Of a stretch of 64,000 bases of DNA, positions 51,897 to 60,051 are shown piece by piece. The stretch is from positions 173,455-237,454 of the forward strand of contig NZ_BAABJQ010000014.1 of the NCBI RefSeq assembly GCF_039543385.1, written 5' to 3'. The first letter of the stretch is position 1. Each line of letters starts with the position of its first letter. Source of the stretch: Rugosimonospora acidiphila (GTDB taxonomy: Bacteria; Actinomycetota; Actinomycetes; Mycobacteriales; Micromonosporaceae). The position numbers and the translations under genes are program-made. The notes under the pieces were generated by a model. It saw only the letters and a program-made list of their open reading frames with translations. It was not told the origin of the DNA and did not search any database.

Positions 51897-51938
51897 CGAC
51901 GGTCGCGCTCCCTTACGCACCACGGGACGCGACCGTCG
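51897..51938 (+). terminator. First hairpin after the amidase gene
   Basis: CGACGGTCGC (51897-51906) pairs with GCGACCGTCG (51929-51938), a 10-bp stem with a 22-nt loop. Confidence 0.45.
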
Positions 51939-51940
51939 GC

Positions 51941-51979
51941 GCCCGCCCGGTCGCCCCCCTCGCGCGCGACCGGGCGGGC
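51941..51979. terminator. Strong terminator between amidase and CMD genes
   Basis: A perfect 14-bp stem (GCCCGCCCGGTCGC with its complement at 51966-51979), an 11-nt loop and a following TCTT. It serves the convergent amidase and CMD genes. Confidence 0.72.
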
Positions 51980-52008
51980 TCTTCGCGCATGACCGGGCTC
52001 CCGGTCCG

Positions 52009-52515
52009 TCAGCTGGTGTAGTTCTTCCCGGGCGCCTTACCGGGGATGGGCCTGGCGATGAGCGCCACGGGGATGAAGAAGCAGATCTGGCCGATCGCTA
52101 TGGTGAGCGTCCAGAGCGCCTTGTCGTCGTAGTGGGCGGACGCCCTGGCGTACAGCTCGTCGGGGACGCGCTGGCCGGACGGGTTCGGGGTGAGCACGGC
52201 CTCCACCAACTCCAGCGCGACCCGTTCGGCGTCGGTGAAGTAGGGTGCGTCCCGCCAGGAGGCCACCGAGGTGATCCGCTCCTCGGTCTCCCCTGCCTTG
52301 CGAAGCTCGCCGGTCTGCCGGACGGTGTGGTACGTGCTGCCGACGAGTTGTCCGGCGCGCAGGTGCACGAGGCTGATGGTGGTGCGCGGGATCGAACCGT
52401 TGTGGGTGGCCTTGATCATGCCCCCGGCGACGGAAGTCATCTCGGGGAACAGCTCGGTGGGGTCGGGTAGACGCGACGTAAGGTTGTCCGGCGTGGTCGT
52501 CGTGGGCGTGGACAT
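52009..52515 (-). CDS. Carboxymuconolactone decarboxylase (AhpD-like) homologue lacking the CxxC cysteines
   Basis: 168 residues from ATG 52515. IPRTTISLVHLRAGQLVG, LRKAGETEERITSVASWRDA and PYFTDAERVALELVEAV align well with AhpD/CMD proteins, but the usual Cys-x-x-Cys of the active site is replaced by GSTYHT; the only cysteine lies near the C-terminus. Peroxidase or disulfide chemistry of the AhpD kind is therefore unlikely. It is divergent from an ECF41-type sigma factor, and CMD-like genes are the known genetic partners of that sigma group. The predicted promoter is of ECF41 type. Confidence 0.82.
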   Translation of the reverse strand: MSTPTTTTPDNLTSRLPDPTELFPEMTSVAGGMIKATHNGSIPRTTISLVHLRAGQLVGSTYHTVRQTGELRKAGETEERITSVASWRDAPYFTDAERVALELVEAVLTPNPSGQRVPDELYARASAHYDDKALWTLTIAIGQICFFIPVALIARPIPGKAPGKNYTS

Positions 52516-52584
52516 GGGAGGACTTCCCTTCACATAATGGCCGGGTCGCGCGGGCTCCCAGCGCTGAACTGTCTCTGGAGGCCT

Positions 52585-52609
52585 GACGATCCGGGCGCCG
52601 ACAATGTGA
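52585..52609 (-). promoter_or_regulatory. ECF41-type promoter of the CMD-like gene
   Basis: On the minus strand TCACA (52605-52609), a 16-bp spacer and CGTC (52585-52588). TCACA-16-CGTC fits the recalled ECF41 target pattern (TGTCACA and CGTC). Confidence 0.6.
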
Positions 52610-52631
52610 GCCGGCGCAGCGGCCTCACATT
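52603..52631. promoter_or_regulatory. Inverted repeat made of two back-to-back -35 elements
   Basis: AATGTGAG (52603-52610) and CTCACATT (52624-52631) are a perfect 8-bp inverted repeat with a 13-bp centre. Each arm holds the -35 element of one divergent ECF promoter, so the symmetry reflects paired promoters and need not be a repressor site. Confidence 0.6.
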
Positions 52632-52649
52632 TCGGTGCGGCGCTTCGTC
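52625..52649 (+). promoter_or_regulatory. ECF41-type promoter of the sigma factor gene
   Basis: TCACA (52625-52629), a 16-bp spacer and CGTC (52646-52649), in mirror image to the CMD promoter. It predicts that the sigma factor transcribes its own gene. Confidence 0.6.
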
Positions 52650-52692
52650 CAACTGGTGAGAGCAGTTTGCGAACGAGGGAGCCGAAGACGCC

Positions 52693-53637
52693 ATGACCAC
52701 CCAATCCGAGCCGGAACACGTTCGGGCCGACCCGAGCCTGAGCGCGATCATGAGCGAGCGGCGGCGGCTGATCAACCTCGCGTACCGGCTGCTGGGCTCC
52801 CTGGCCGAGGCCGAGGACGTCGTACAGGAGACCTACGCCCGCTGGTACGCGATGCCCGTTGACCAGCAGGAAGCCATCGACACCCCCGCCGCCTGGCTCA
52901 CCACGGTGGCCAGTCGCATCTGCCTCGACGTGCTCGGATCGGCGCGGGCCCGGCGGGAACGCTACGTGGGGGAATGGATCCCGGAGCCGCTGCCCGACAG
53001 CACGGAATGGGTCACCGGACGGGCCGGCGGTACCAGCGCCGACCCGGCCGACCGGGTCACCCTCGACGAGTCGGTGAGCATGGCCTTCCTCGTCATGCTC
53101 GAAGCCATGACGCCCGCCGAGCGCGTCGCGTTCATCCTTCACGACGTCTTCCGCTACCCCTTCGCCGAGGTCGCCGAGATCGTCGGCCGCACCCCCGCGG
53201 CCTGCCGTCAACTGGCCACCTCGGCCCGCCGCCGCATCCGCGCGGCGCAGACCCCGACGGCCCCCACCGTCCAGCAGGCCGGCATCGTCAGGACCTTCAG
53301 GCAGGCGTGGGAGGCCAAGGACATCAACGCCCTCATCGCCCTGCTCGACCCCGACGTCACGGCCAGCGCGGACGGCGGCGGACTGGTCAGCGCGGTGCTT
53401 CACCCGATGCGCGGCGCCGAGCAGATCGCCCGCTACGCCATCGAGCTCGCCGGCCGGGTGCCCAACATGACGCTCCTGGAGCGCACGGTCAACGGCCAGC
53501 CCGGCCTGGTGATGCAGCAGGAGGGCGTCACCGTCACGGTGATGGCGTTCGAACTCGCGGGCGACCGGATCACGCGCCTCTGGGCGATCCGCAACCCCGA
53601 GAAGCTCCGGCCGTGGACGGCCGCGCCGGAGGTCTAA
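52693..53637 (+). CDS. ECF41-type RNA polymerase sigma factor (SigJ-like)
   Basis: 314 residues. Region 2 is RRRLINLAYRLLGSLAEAED with QETYARWY, region 4 is EAMTPAERVAFILHDVFRYP with FAEVAEIVGRTPAACRQLA. The last 110 residues form a SnoaL-like domain that controls activity in this group, ending with the characteristic NPEKL motif. No anti-sigma gene is needed in such systems. It is divergent from the CMD-like gene and probably drives it and itself. Its stop overlaps the convergent helicase gene by 4 bp. Confidence 0.9.
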   Translation: MTTQSEPEHVRADPSLSAIMSERRRLINLAYRLLGSLAEAEDVVQETYARWYAMPVDQQEAIDTPAAWLTTVASRICLDVLGSARARRERYVGEWIPEPLPDSTEWVTGRAGGTSADPADRVTLDESVSMAFLVMLEAMTPAERVAFILHDVFRYPFAEVAEIVGRTPAACRQLATSARRRIRAAQTPTAPTVQQAGIVRTFRQAWEAKDINALIALLDPDVTASADGGGLVSAVLHPMRGAEQIARYAIELAGRVPNMTLLERTVNGQPGLVMQQEGVTVTVMAFELAGDRITRLWAIRNPEKLRPWTAAPEV

Positions 53638-56198
53638 CCTCCGGTCGTGGCCCGTTTGGGCTGCTTGGCGGCCTTGGGCTGGTCGACAGCCTTGGGCTGG
53701 TCTACTATGCCCAGCTCGGCGAGGTCGGTGACCCGATCGGCGGGCAGCTTGCCCTGGCGCAGCTCCGTGCGGCGGTTCTTGAGCCAGTGGAACAGCTTGA
53801 CCCCGTCCTCGGCGTGGTCCTTGGACGGGCTCAGGTGCCCCTCGCGCTCGCGGAAGGCGCGCGCCGCCGCCAGCCCCCGCTCCCACGCCGACTCGTTGGG
53901 CGACCAGCGCAGGCCGAGTTCGTCCAGGGCCCGCACCCGCTCGGCGGACAGGGTGCCCCGCCGCCGCTCGCCGCGCCGGTTGCTGATCCAGGCGTGCAGG
54001 TCCACGCCGCCTGCCCGGTGCCGCGGCGGGACGTCCAGGTGCCCGTGCTCGGCGCGGTACGCCCGGGCCGCGGCCAGGCCCCGGTCCCAGTCGGAGCCCT
54101 CCGCGGTCCACTCCATGCCCAGTTCGTCCAGCGCCGCGATCCGCTCCGCGGGAAGCCGGCCGCGCTGCCGGTCGCCGCGCCGGTTCTTCAGCCACGAGTG
54201 CAGGTTCACGCCGCCCTCGTTATGGTTCGCGGCGGGGGCGAGGTGGCCGTGCTCGGCGTGGAAGGCCCTGGCCGCGCTCAGGCCGCGCTGCCAGGCCGCC
54301 CCGTACGGGTCCCACTCCATGCCGAGGTCGTCCAGCGCCCGCACCCGGTCGGCGGAAAGTGCCCGGTGCCGGTACGCGGCCCGCTGGTTGGCGATCCAGC
54401 CGTACAGCGAGATGCCGCCCCAGGTGTAGCCCTCCGGTACGGTCAGGTGCCCGTGCTCGGCGTGGAACTCCACCGCACCGGCGTAGCCGACCAGCCAGTC
54501 CGGGGTGGTCTGCTCCAGCAGCCGCACGGTCACATGGCGCAGCAGCTGTTCGGTGTCGTACTCGTCGGGCAGGTGCACCATCACGTTGCGGGGCAGCACG
54601 GGCGGGCCGTCGCACGCCAGCGTGACCCGGCTGGTGTCCAGCGCGGCGGCCAGCCGGCTGTCGTGGGCGCGCAGTGCGCGCAGCACCTGCCACAGGGTCG
54701 CCCACTCGTCGTCCTCATCGGGCAGCTCGCTCGGATCGTCGGGCAGCAGTACCGGCACCAGGACGGTGGCCACCCCGGTGCCGCCGGGGTGTTGGCGCAG
54801 CGCCCGGCCGACTCCCTGGATCACGTCGACGACCGACCGCGGCCGGCTGAAGCACACCGCGTCCACCGCCGGCACGTCGACGCCCTCGAGCAGGCACCGC
54901 GCGGAGGACAGCACTGTCCACCCGTCCCTGGGCGGGTCCGCCAGGTGCGCCAGGTGGATCTGCCGCTGGGCGCCGCTCTGCTCACCGTCCACGTGCCCCA
55001 CGGTCAGCGCGCCGGGCGGCCGGTGCTCGCCGTCCATGGCTTCGGCGCGGCGGTGCAGCGTGCGGGCGAACGCCTGCGACGCGGCGACCCGGGAGGTGAA
55101 CACCATGATGCGCTTGAGCCCGAACTCCGCGGCGGCCCGGACCAGTGCGGTCTGCACCACGGCGGTACGCAGTGGCGCACCGGCCGGTTCGAGGATGGCC
55201 GACTCCTCGGCGCCGCGCAGGATAGCCAGCGCCTCCTTGCTGGTGACCCCGATGACGGCGATCCGGTAGTCGTCGAGCCACCCGTCGTCGATGGCCTGGG
55301 CGACGGGGTAGGTGTAGGCGACCGGGCCGAACGTGTCGCTGTCGTCCATGGACAGCGCGAACTCGGTCTCCCCGGCCGCGCCCCGGCCCGTTCCGGCCGC
55401 GCCGAGCACCCTGGGGGTGGCCGTCATGTACAGCCGCCGGGTCGCCGGCAGGTACGCGTCGTGGTGCATCAGCGCGACGGCCTTGTCGACCCGGCCGGCG
55501 GTGTGGTGCGCCTCGTCGATGATGACCAGGTCGGCCGCCATGCCCGCGGCGAGCAGTCCCTGGCCGACCCGGTCGGCGGAGGCGTGGGTCGCCTGGATCA
55601 GCCGTAGCCCGGGCCGCCCCGTACCGGACCGGCGCAGCCACTCGGCTATCTCCTCGACGTCGGTGGTGACCGGACATTCCAGGTCGGCGGCGCGCACCGC
55701 GGCGTCGGCGACCGTTTCGTCGCTGCAGACGGCCAGCATCTCGTCGGCGACGCCGGACCAGACGCCCAGGCCCTGAGCAACCAGCGCCAGCGAGGGGCAG
55801 GCGATGACCACGATGCCCACCGGCTGGTCCGACTCGGCGCGGCCGGCGTCGCGCGGTGACTCTGACCAGTCGCGGCACAGCCGCACCGCGGCATGCGCGG
55901 CCACCAGGGTCTTGCCGCTGCCGCACGCGGCGATCAGCTGGCATCGGCCGCCGGGGGCCAGCGCGGCGACGATGGCGTCGACCGCCTCGGGCTGGAAGCC
56001 GCGCAGGGGCGGCAGCCTCGCACTCCGGATCGCTGCCGCCGCGGCCGATCGCGTGCCCACGGCGGACTGGCTTCGCCGGGCCGGGCTCCTTGGCACGCCC
56101 GCACGGCGCGGGGCGGCGTCATCACGCTCCGCGGTTCTCCGGGCGCCCGATGCCGCCAGGTCATGCCCGACCTGGTACGGCGCCGCACCTACTCCCAC
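53634..56198 (-). CDS. DEAH-box helicase with four helicase-associated domains
   Basis: 854 residues from GTG 56198. Superfamily 2 motifs: Q-like GFQPEAVDAI, Walker A ACGSGKT (91-97), LVIIDEAHHTAG (DEAH), LYMTATPRVL (motif III) and DVIQGVGRALRQ (motif VI). After residue 560 come four copies of the helicase-associated domain, 68 residues apart, each with HAEHGHL-like, GGV-LHSWLKNRR-like and ALDELGMEW-like elements (starts near 577, 644, 712, 782). The first 60 residues are disordered, so a later start is possible. DNA substrate and role are unknown; it stands alone. Confidence 0.85.
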   Translation of the reverse strand: MGVGAAPYQVGHDLAASGARRTAERDDAAPRRAGVPRSPARRSQSAVGTRSAAAAAIRSARLPPLRGFQPEAVDAIVAALAPGGRCQLIAACGSGKTLVAAHAAVRLCRDWSESPRDAGRAESDQPVGIVVIACPSLALVAQGLGVWSGVADEMLAVCSDETVADAAVRAADLECPVTTDVEEIAEWLRRSGTGRPGLRLIQATHASADRVGQGLLAAGMAADLVIIDEAHHTAGRVDKAVALMHHDAYLPATRRLYMTATPRVLGAAGTGRGAAGETEFALSMDDSDTFGPVAYTYPVAQAIDDGWLDDYRIAVIGVTSKEALAILRGAEESAILEPAGAPLRTAVVQTALVRAAAEFGLKRIMVFTSRVAASQAFARTLHRRAEAMDGEHRPPGALTVGHVDGEQSGAQRQIHLAHLADPPRDGWTVLSSARCLLEGVDVPAVDAVCFSRPRSVVDVIQGVGRALRQHPGGTGVATVLVPVLLPDDPSELPDEDDEWATLWQVLRALRAHDSRLAAALDTSRVTLACDGPPVLPRNVMVHLPDEYDTEQLLRHVTVRLLEQTTPDWLVGYAGAVEFHAEHGHLTVPEGYTWGGISLYGWIANQRAAYRHRALSADRVRALDDLGMEWDPYGAAWQRGLSAARAFHAEHGHLAPAANHNEGGVNLHSWLKNRRGDRQRGRLPAERIAALDELGMEWTAEGSDWDRGLAAARAYRAEHGHLDVPPRHRAGGVDLHAWISNRRGERRRGTLSAERVRALDELGLRWSPNESAWERGLAAARAFREREGHLSPSKDHAEDGVKLFHWLKNRRTELRQGKLPADRVTDLAELGIVDQPKAVDQPKAAKQPKRATTGG

Positions 56199-56200
56199 GC

Positions 56201-56216
56201 ATAATGATTATCATCA
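56201..56216. promoter_or_regulatory. Zur-box-like palindrome
   Basis: ATAATGATTATCATCA contains the 11-bp odd palindrome ATGATTATCAT (56204-56214), in an AT-rich island immediately before the helicase start. The sequence is close to the Zur (zinc uptake regulator) box of actinobacteria as I remember it. The gene it once controlled is not evident: upstream of the helicase on one side, a decayed region on the other. Confidence 0.45.
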
Positions 56217-56305
56217 TCCTCCGCTTCAAAGGGAACCCCGTGGCTGTGACCACCTCAACAGGTGCGGCCGGTCCCCGGGTGCCAAACGGCCGGGCCCGCG
56301 TGGGT

Positions 56306-56575
56306 TCAGGAGAGCCGCGGGAGCACCTCTGAGGCCAGCAACTCCAGGTGGTCGGGGTCGTCGAGTTCGACCCGCGGGTATACCCGCTCGGCCCCGGTCT
56401 CGGCGAACTGCCCGATCCGCTCGACGAGCTTCGACGGCGGCCCGACGACCGCGTCCGGCGACGGCAGCGCGCTGGACTCGTTTCAGCGCCTGGGTCCGCC
56501 ACGCGATCTCCGCCTCGGTGCGTCCACAGTAGACGCCGATGCAGGCGGAGAAGATGGGCGGCTGCCACCGGCGTT
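56306..56575 (-). pseudogene. Remnant of an LLM-class F420-dependent oxidoreductase
   Basis: The C-terminal 50 residues (GPPSKLVERIGQFAETGAERV, YPRVELDDPDHLELLASEVL) are in one frame up to the stop at 56306; the preceding segment (IFSACIGVYCGRTEAEIAWR) is in another, with the shift near 56455-56475. Both match the end of flavin/F420-dependent LLM oxidoreductases. The N-terminal 200 or more residues are absent. This is a decayed fragment. Confidence 0.68.
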
Positions 56576-57200
56576 CGCCTGTGTTAGGAATATCACTGCC
56601 AAACCTCTGGCTACACAACGGAATCAGCCGAGCGCTCGCCGTGAAGGAATCGATCGCGCGGGCCCCTGTGCGGCGCGATCCCGCGAACGAGCGGATCGCG
56701 ACGCGCCCCTGAGGCGCGGCGGCCATCGTGGCCCGTCGATGCATCGGTTGTCGACCTGGCGCCGGCCGGTTACCAGCGGGGGCGCGTTCGCCACCGAATC
56801 GCTAATGGCGCCACGGTGATCCGTGAACGTTGAGGAAGCACGCCGGCGCGTAAGCGGGACCGTGGAGCGGAGGTCCGCCCACGACATCGAGTGCGTCCAA
56901 TGCGAGTCGCAGCGAAGCGTGCCGCGGCGGCATCCTCTCGGCCACCCAACTCGACGTTTGTCCTCTGTGGAACGAGCGATGGAGGCGGCACCCTACCATC
57001 ACTGGGCGGCCCCCGCATCGCCGGCAACCGGCGTCGATGAATCTCGGACAGTTCGCGACCGTCGAGGTGTAACAACTCGGCTCACGTCCGACACTTGTTC
57101 CGAAGGTGGACGATCCCGTACGGTCGTCCGAGTCCGATCTGACCCGGGCGGCGCAGATCGCCCGTCTCATACCGGGAATACAACGACGGAGGTTTCACAC
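56576..57200. other. Intergenic stretch, possible gene debris
   Basis: About 625 bp without a gene that I can support; the open frames here lack ribosome-binding sites and similarity. It lies between the LLM remnant and the globin operon and must contain the operon promoter. GGAGG at 57188-57192 is the ribosome-binding site of the globin gene. Confidence 0.5.
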
Positions 57201-57644
57201 ATGACGCAGGACAGCGCGCTGCTGGAGCTCGACGCCGACGCCCGCGAGACATCGCCGAGTTCGGCCTTCCTGGCCATCGGTGGATCCGCCGCGGTGTCCG
57301 CCGTCGTGGAGGAGTTCTACGCCCGCCTGCTGGCCGACCCCGCGACCGCCGGGTTCTTCGCGTCGTTGACCGTCGACGGGCTGTCCTCCCTCAAGCGGCA
57401 CCAGATTCTTTTGCTCACCAAGGTGCTGGGCGGCCCCGACCGGTACACCGGGCGGGACCTGGCCAGCGCGCACGCCGGCCTCGGCATCACCACTGATGCC
57501 TACCGTCGGGTGAGCCTGTGCTTGCTGACCGTGATGCACGACTTCAAGGTGCCCATGGACGTGCTGCTGGCCGCCGACGGAGTGCTGCGCGGTGTCGAGC
57601 CCATGGTCGTGAGCGCCGGCCCGGCCGCGGGGGCGCAGCGCTAG
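57201..57644 (+). CDS. Truncated haemoglobin, group I-like
   Basis: 147 residues from ATG 57201 (GGAGG 8 nt upstream). FLAIGGSAAVSAVVEEFYAR, LKRHQILLLTKVLGG and LASAHAGLGITTDAYRRV match group I (HbN) truncated globins; the His in SAHAGLG is the expected proximal haem ligand. Such proteins bind oxygen and detoxify nitric oxide. Its TAG stop overlaps the GTG of the flavohaemoglobin gene, so the two act as a pair, the reductase of the second perhaps serving both. Confidence 0.86.
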   Translation: MTQDSALLELDADARETSPSSAFLAIGGSAAVSAVVEEFYARLLADPATAGFFASLTVDGLSSLKRHQILLLTKVLGGPDRYTGRDLASAHAGLGITTDAYRRVSLCLLTVMHDFKVPMDVLLAADGVLRGVEPMVVSAGPAAGAQR

Positions 57645-58816
57645 TGGACGTCGCGGCACTCAAGGCGAGTTGGGCACAGGTCGCCGCGCTGGGAGACCAG
57701 GCCGCCGCGTACTTCTATGCCACCCTGTTCAGCCTCGACCCGGGGCTGCGCAGGCTGTTCGCCACGTCGATGGGCGGCCAGCGCGACCGGCTGCTGTCCG
57801 CGCTCGGGCACATCGTGTCCAATGTGGACGACGCCGGTACGCTGCTCCCGTTCGTCCAGCAGCTCGGCCGGGACCACCGTCGCTTCGAGGTGACCGCCGA
57901 ACACTTTCCGATGGTCGGCCGGGCCCTGCTGCACACGCTGGCCCACGGCCTGGGCCCGGCGTGGACCGAGCAACTCGCGGCCGACTGGACCGAGGCGTAC
58001 GGGATCGTCTCCCAGGTGATGATCGAGGCTGCCGAGGCCGCCACGCAGGTGGAGCCACCGTGGTGGAACGCCGAAATCGTGGCGCACGAGCGGCGTACGG
58101 CCGACGTGGCGGTGCTGACCGTGCGGCCCGAACTGGAGCTGCGGTACCGGGCCGGGCAGTCGATAGCGGTCGAGTCGCACCTGCGCCCCCGGGTCTGGCG
58201 GTACCTGTCGCCGGCCAACACCCGGCGGCCGGACGGCACCATCGAACTCCATGTCCGGGCCGTCCCCGGCGGCATGTTCTCCTCCGCGATGGTCTACCAG
58301 GCCCGGCCGGGCGACGTGCTGCGGCTGGGCGCGCCGATCGGTAATCGGCTGACCATCCCGACCGACTCCCGCGACAACCTGCTGCTGCTGGCCGGCGGCA
58401 CGGGTCTGGCACCGATGAAGGCCATCATCGAGGAGTTGGCCAGCAACCTCGACGACCGCGCGGTGACCCTGGTGGTGGGCGCCGCGACCAGTTGGGAACT
58501 GTACGACCTGGCGGCCCTCAGGCAGCTCGCCGAGGACCTGCGCTGGCTGCAGGTGGTGCCGACGGTCTCCGACGACCCGATCGCCCCGTACCGGGCCACG
58601 GTCGTGGAGGCCGCGCTGCGCATGGGCTCCTGGCACGACCGGCAGATCTACGTCTGCGGCTCACCCGCGATGGTCTCGGGCACCTGCCAGACGCTGTTGG
58701 AGCAGGGATACTCGCCCGGCGCCGTGCGAGTGGAGCAGTTCGACGACAAGTCCTACGCGCCGATGCGCGCGTCGTTGACCCCCCATGGAGCGTTCGAGGA
58801 GGCCACCCGGCGATGA
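57644..58816 (+). CDS. Flavohaemoglobin-like nitric oxide dioxygenase
   Basis: 390 residues. A globin domain (1 to about 135, with FEVTAEHFPMVGRALLHTLA around the proximal His region) is joined to an FAD/NAD reductase: RVWRYLSPANTRRPDG (FAD), LLLLAGGTGLAPMKAIIEEL (NAD), YVCGSPAMVSGTCQTL. Family members oxidise nitric oxide to nitrate with NADPH. GTG 57644 shares a base with the stop of the truncated globin (TAGTG), and the end overlaps the DivIVA-like gene by ATGA. Confidence 0.87.
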   Translation: MDVAALKASWAQVAALGDQAAAYFYATLFSLDPGLRRLFATSMGGQRDRLLSALGHIVSNVDDAGTLLPFVQQLGRDHRRFEVTAEHFPMVGRALLHTLAHGLGPAWTEQLAADWTEAYGIVSQVMIEAAEAATQVEPPWWNAEIVAHERRTADVAVLTVRPELELRYRAGQSIAVESHLRPRVWRYLSPANTRRPDGTIELHVRAVPGGMFSSAMVYQARPGDVLRLGAPIGNRLTIPTDSRDNLLLLAGGTGLAPMKAIIEELASNLDDRAVTLVVGAATSWELYDLAALRQLAEDLRWLQVVPTVSDDPIAPYRATVVEAALRMGSWHDRQIYVCGSPAMVSGTCQTLLEQGYSPGAVRVEQFDDKSYAPMRASLTPHGAFEEATRR

Positions 58817-60051
58817 CCACATCATCCGGCTACCGGCGCAGACCGCTTTCCCCCCATGAGATCCGCAACACCCGCCTGCGCCAGATCGGTTTCCGTAAGG
58901 GCTACGACCCGGCCGAGGTGGAGGCGCTGCTCCAGCGACTGGCCGAGGAGGTGGGTGCGCGGGACGGCCAGATTTCGGACCTGCGGCTGGACAACGAGCG
59001 CCTCGAACGCGAGGTGTACGCACGCCGTCACGGTCAGCTGCCATCCGCGGGCGTCCCCGGCCTGGACGAGGAGCTCATCAACCAGCGTGCGCAGGCCCAG
59101 CAGTACGCGGACGAAATGCTGGCCGCGGCGCAGACCAGCGCGGCCCAGATGGTGTCCCAGTCCCGGCAGCAGGCCAACGAGATCCTCCGCGCCGCTCACG
59201 ACGCGGCCGAGAACGCGGTGCGCGAGTACCGGGCGAACGCGGGCAGCAGCTACACGGCCGACCGCGAGGAACTGACCCGCCTGGCCACCCTGGCCCAGTG
59301 GGCCATGCGCCAGCTCGCCGGCCTGCGGGCCCAGGTCGACGCGACCGATGACGCGGCGCGGCTGGAACTGGCCTCGATCCTGGACCGGCTGGCGCCGATG
59401 ATCGCGAACCCGGGGCAGGCCGCACCGCAGGCCGACACCCCGGCGTCGGGCTGGCCACCGCAGGCGGCGGCACGGGCCAATCCCGCACCGCCCGCACCGC
59501 CGGGCAACTGGCCAGCCTCGGCGGAGCCGAGCAATCGGCCACCGTCGGCCGAGCCGACCGGCTGGCTACCCTCGGCCGAGCTGAGCAACTGGCCGCCATC
59601 GGCGGAGCCGGGCAACCGGGCAGCATCGGCCGGGCCGACCGGCTGGCCACCGTCGGCGGCGCCCGCCGACTGGCCACCCCAGGCGGCACGGGCCAATGCG
59701 GCACCGCCCGCACCGCCAAGCAACTGGCCGCCATCGGGGGAGCCGAGCAACTGGCCACCCTCCGACGCGACGGCCGCCTACCCGCGGTCGGGCCCGCAGT
59801 CGGGCCCGCAGTCAGGCCCGCAGTCGGGCCCGCAGCCCTCGTCGGCCTTCCAGCGGCCCGCCGCACCGCCGAACCCCGCACCGCCGAACCTCGCACCGCC
59901 GAACCTCGCACCGCCGAACCCCGCACCGCCGAACCCCGCGCAGCCGCCCATGGCGCCGAACTTCCCGCCGTCGGGCGCGCACCCGACCCTCTCCTCGCCG
60001 GCCTGGCCGCACGATGACCATTCCCGGCAGGCGGAGCCGCCGGCGCGCTGA
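58813..60051 (+). CDS. DivIVA-like coiled-coil protein with repetitive Pro-rich tail
   Basis: 412 residues. LSPHEIRNTRLRQIGFRKGY with DPAEVEALLQRLAEEVGARD is the DivIVA domain start, followed by coiled coils up to about residue 200 (QRAQAQQYADEMLAAAQTSA). The tail is low-complexity: six 9-residue units of the type GNWPASAEP, four SGPQ units and five PPNPA/PPNLA units. DivIVA proteins mark poles or curved membranes. The ATG overlaps the flavohaemoglobin stop, an unusual coupling. Confidence 0.85.
   Translation: MTTSSGYRRRPLSPHEIRNTRLRQIGFRKGYDPAEVEALLQRLAEEVGARDGQISDLRLDNERLEREVYARRHGQLPSAGVPGLDEELINQRAQAQQYADEMLAAAQTSAAQMVSQSRQQANEILRAAHDAAENAVREYRANAGSSYTADREELTRLATLAQWAMRQLAGLRAQVDATDDAARLELASILDRLAPMIANPGQAAPQADTPASGWPPQAAARANPAPPAPPGNWPASAEPSNRPPSAEPTGWLPSAELSNWPPSAEPGNRAASAGPTGWPPSAAPADWPPQAARANAAPPAPPSNWPPSGEPSNWPPSDATAAYPRSGPQSGPQSGPQSGPQPSSAFQRPAAPPNPAPPNLAPPNLAPPNPAPPNPAQPPMAPNFPPSGAHPTLSSPAWPHDDHSRQAEPPAR
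59503..59664 (+). repeat. 27-bp coding repeat in the DivIVA-like gene
   Basis: Six in-frame units of nine codons with consensus SNWPPSAEP. Further looser copies follow after 59665. Confidence 0.85.
59788..59835 (+). repeat. 12-bp coding repeat (SGPQ) x4
   Basis: Four copies of TCGGGCCCGCAG, one with a single change, encode Ser-Gly-Pro-Gln repeats. Confidence 0.9.
59866..59940 (+). repeat. 15-bp coding repeat (PPNPA/PPNLA) x5
   Basis: Five copies of CCGCCGAACCCCGCA, two of them with CTC in place of CCC. Near-identity suggests recent slippage. Confidence 0.9.

Noticed and set aside
52603..52631. Repressor operator interpretation of the inverted repeat
   Set aside because: Both arms are fully explained as -35 elements of two ECF-type promoters with CGTC at the right distance, so a separate repressor is not needed.
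56802..57170. 122-codon antisense frame before the globin operon
   Set aside because: Several cysteines in no pattern, no ribosome-binding site, and no recognised domain; treated as non-coding.
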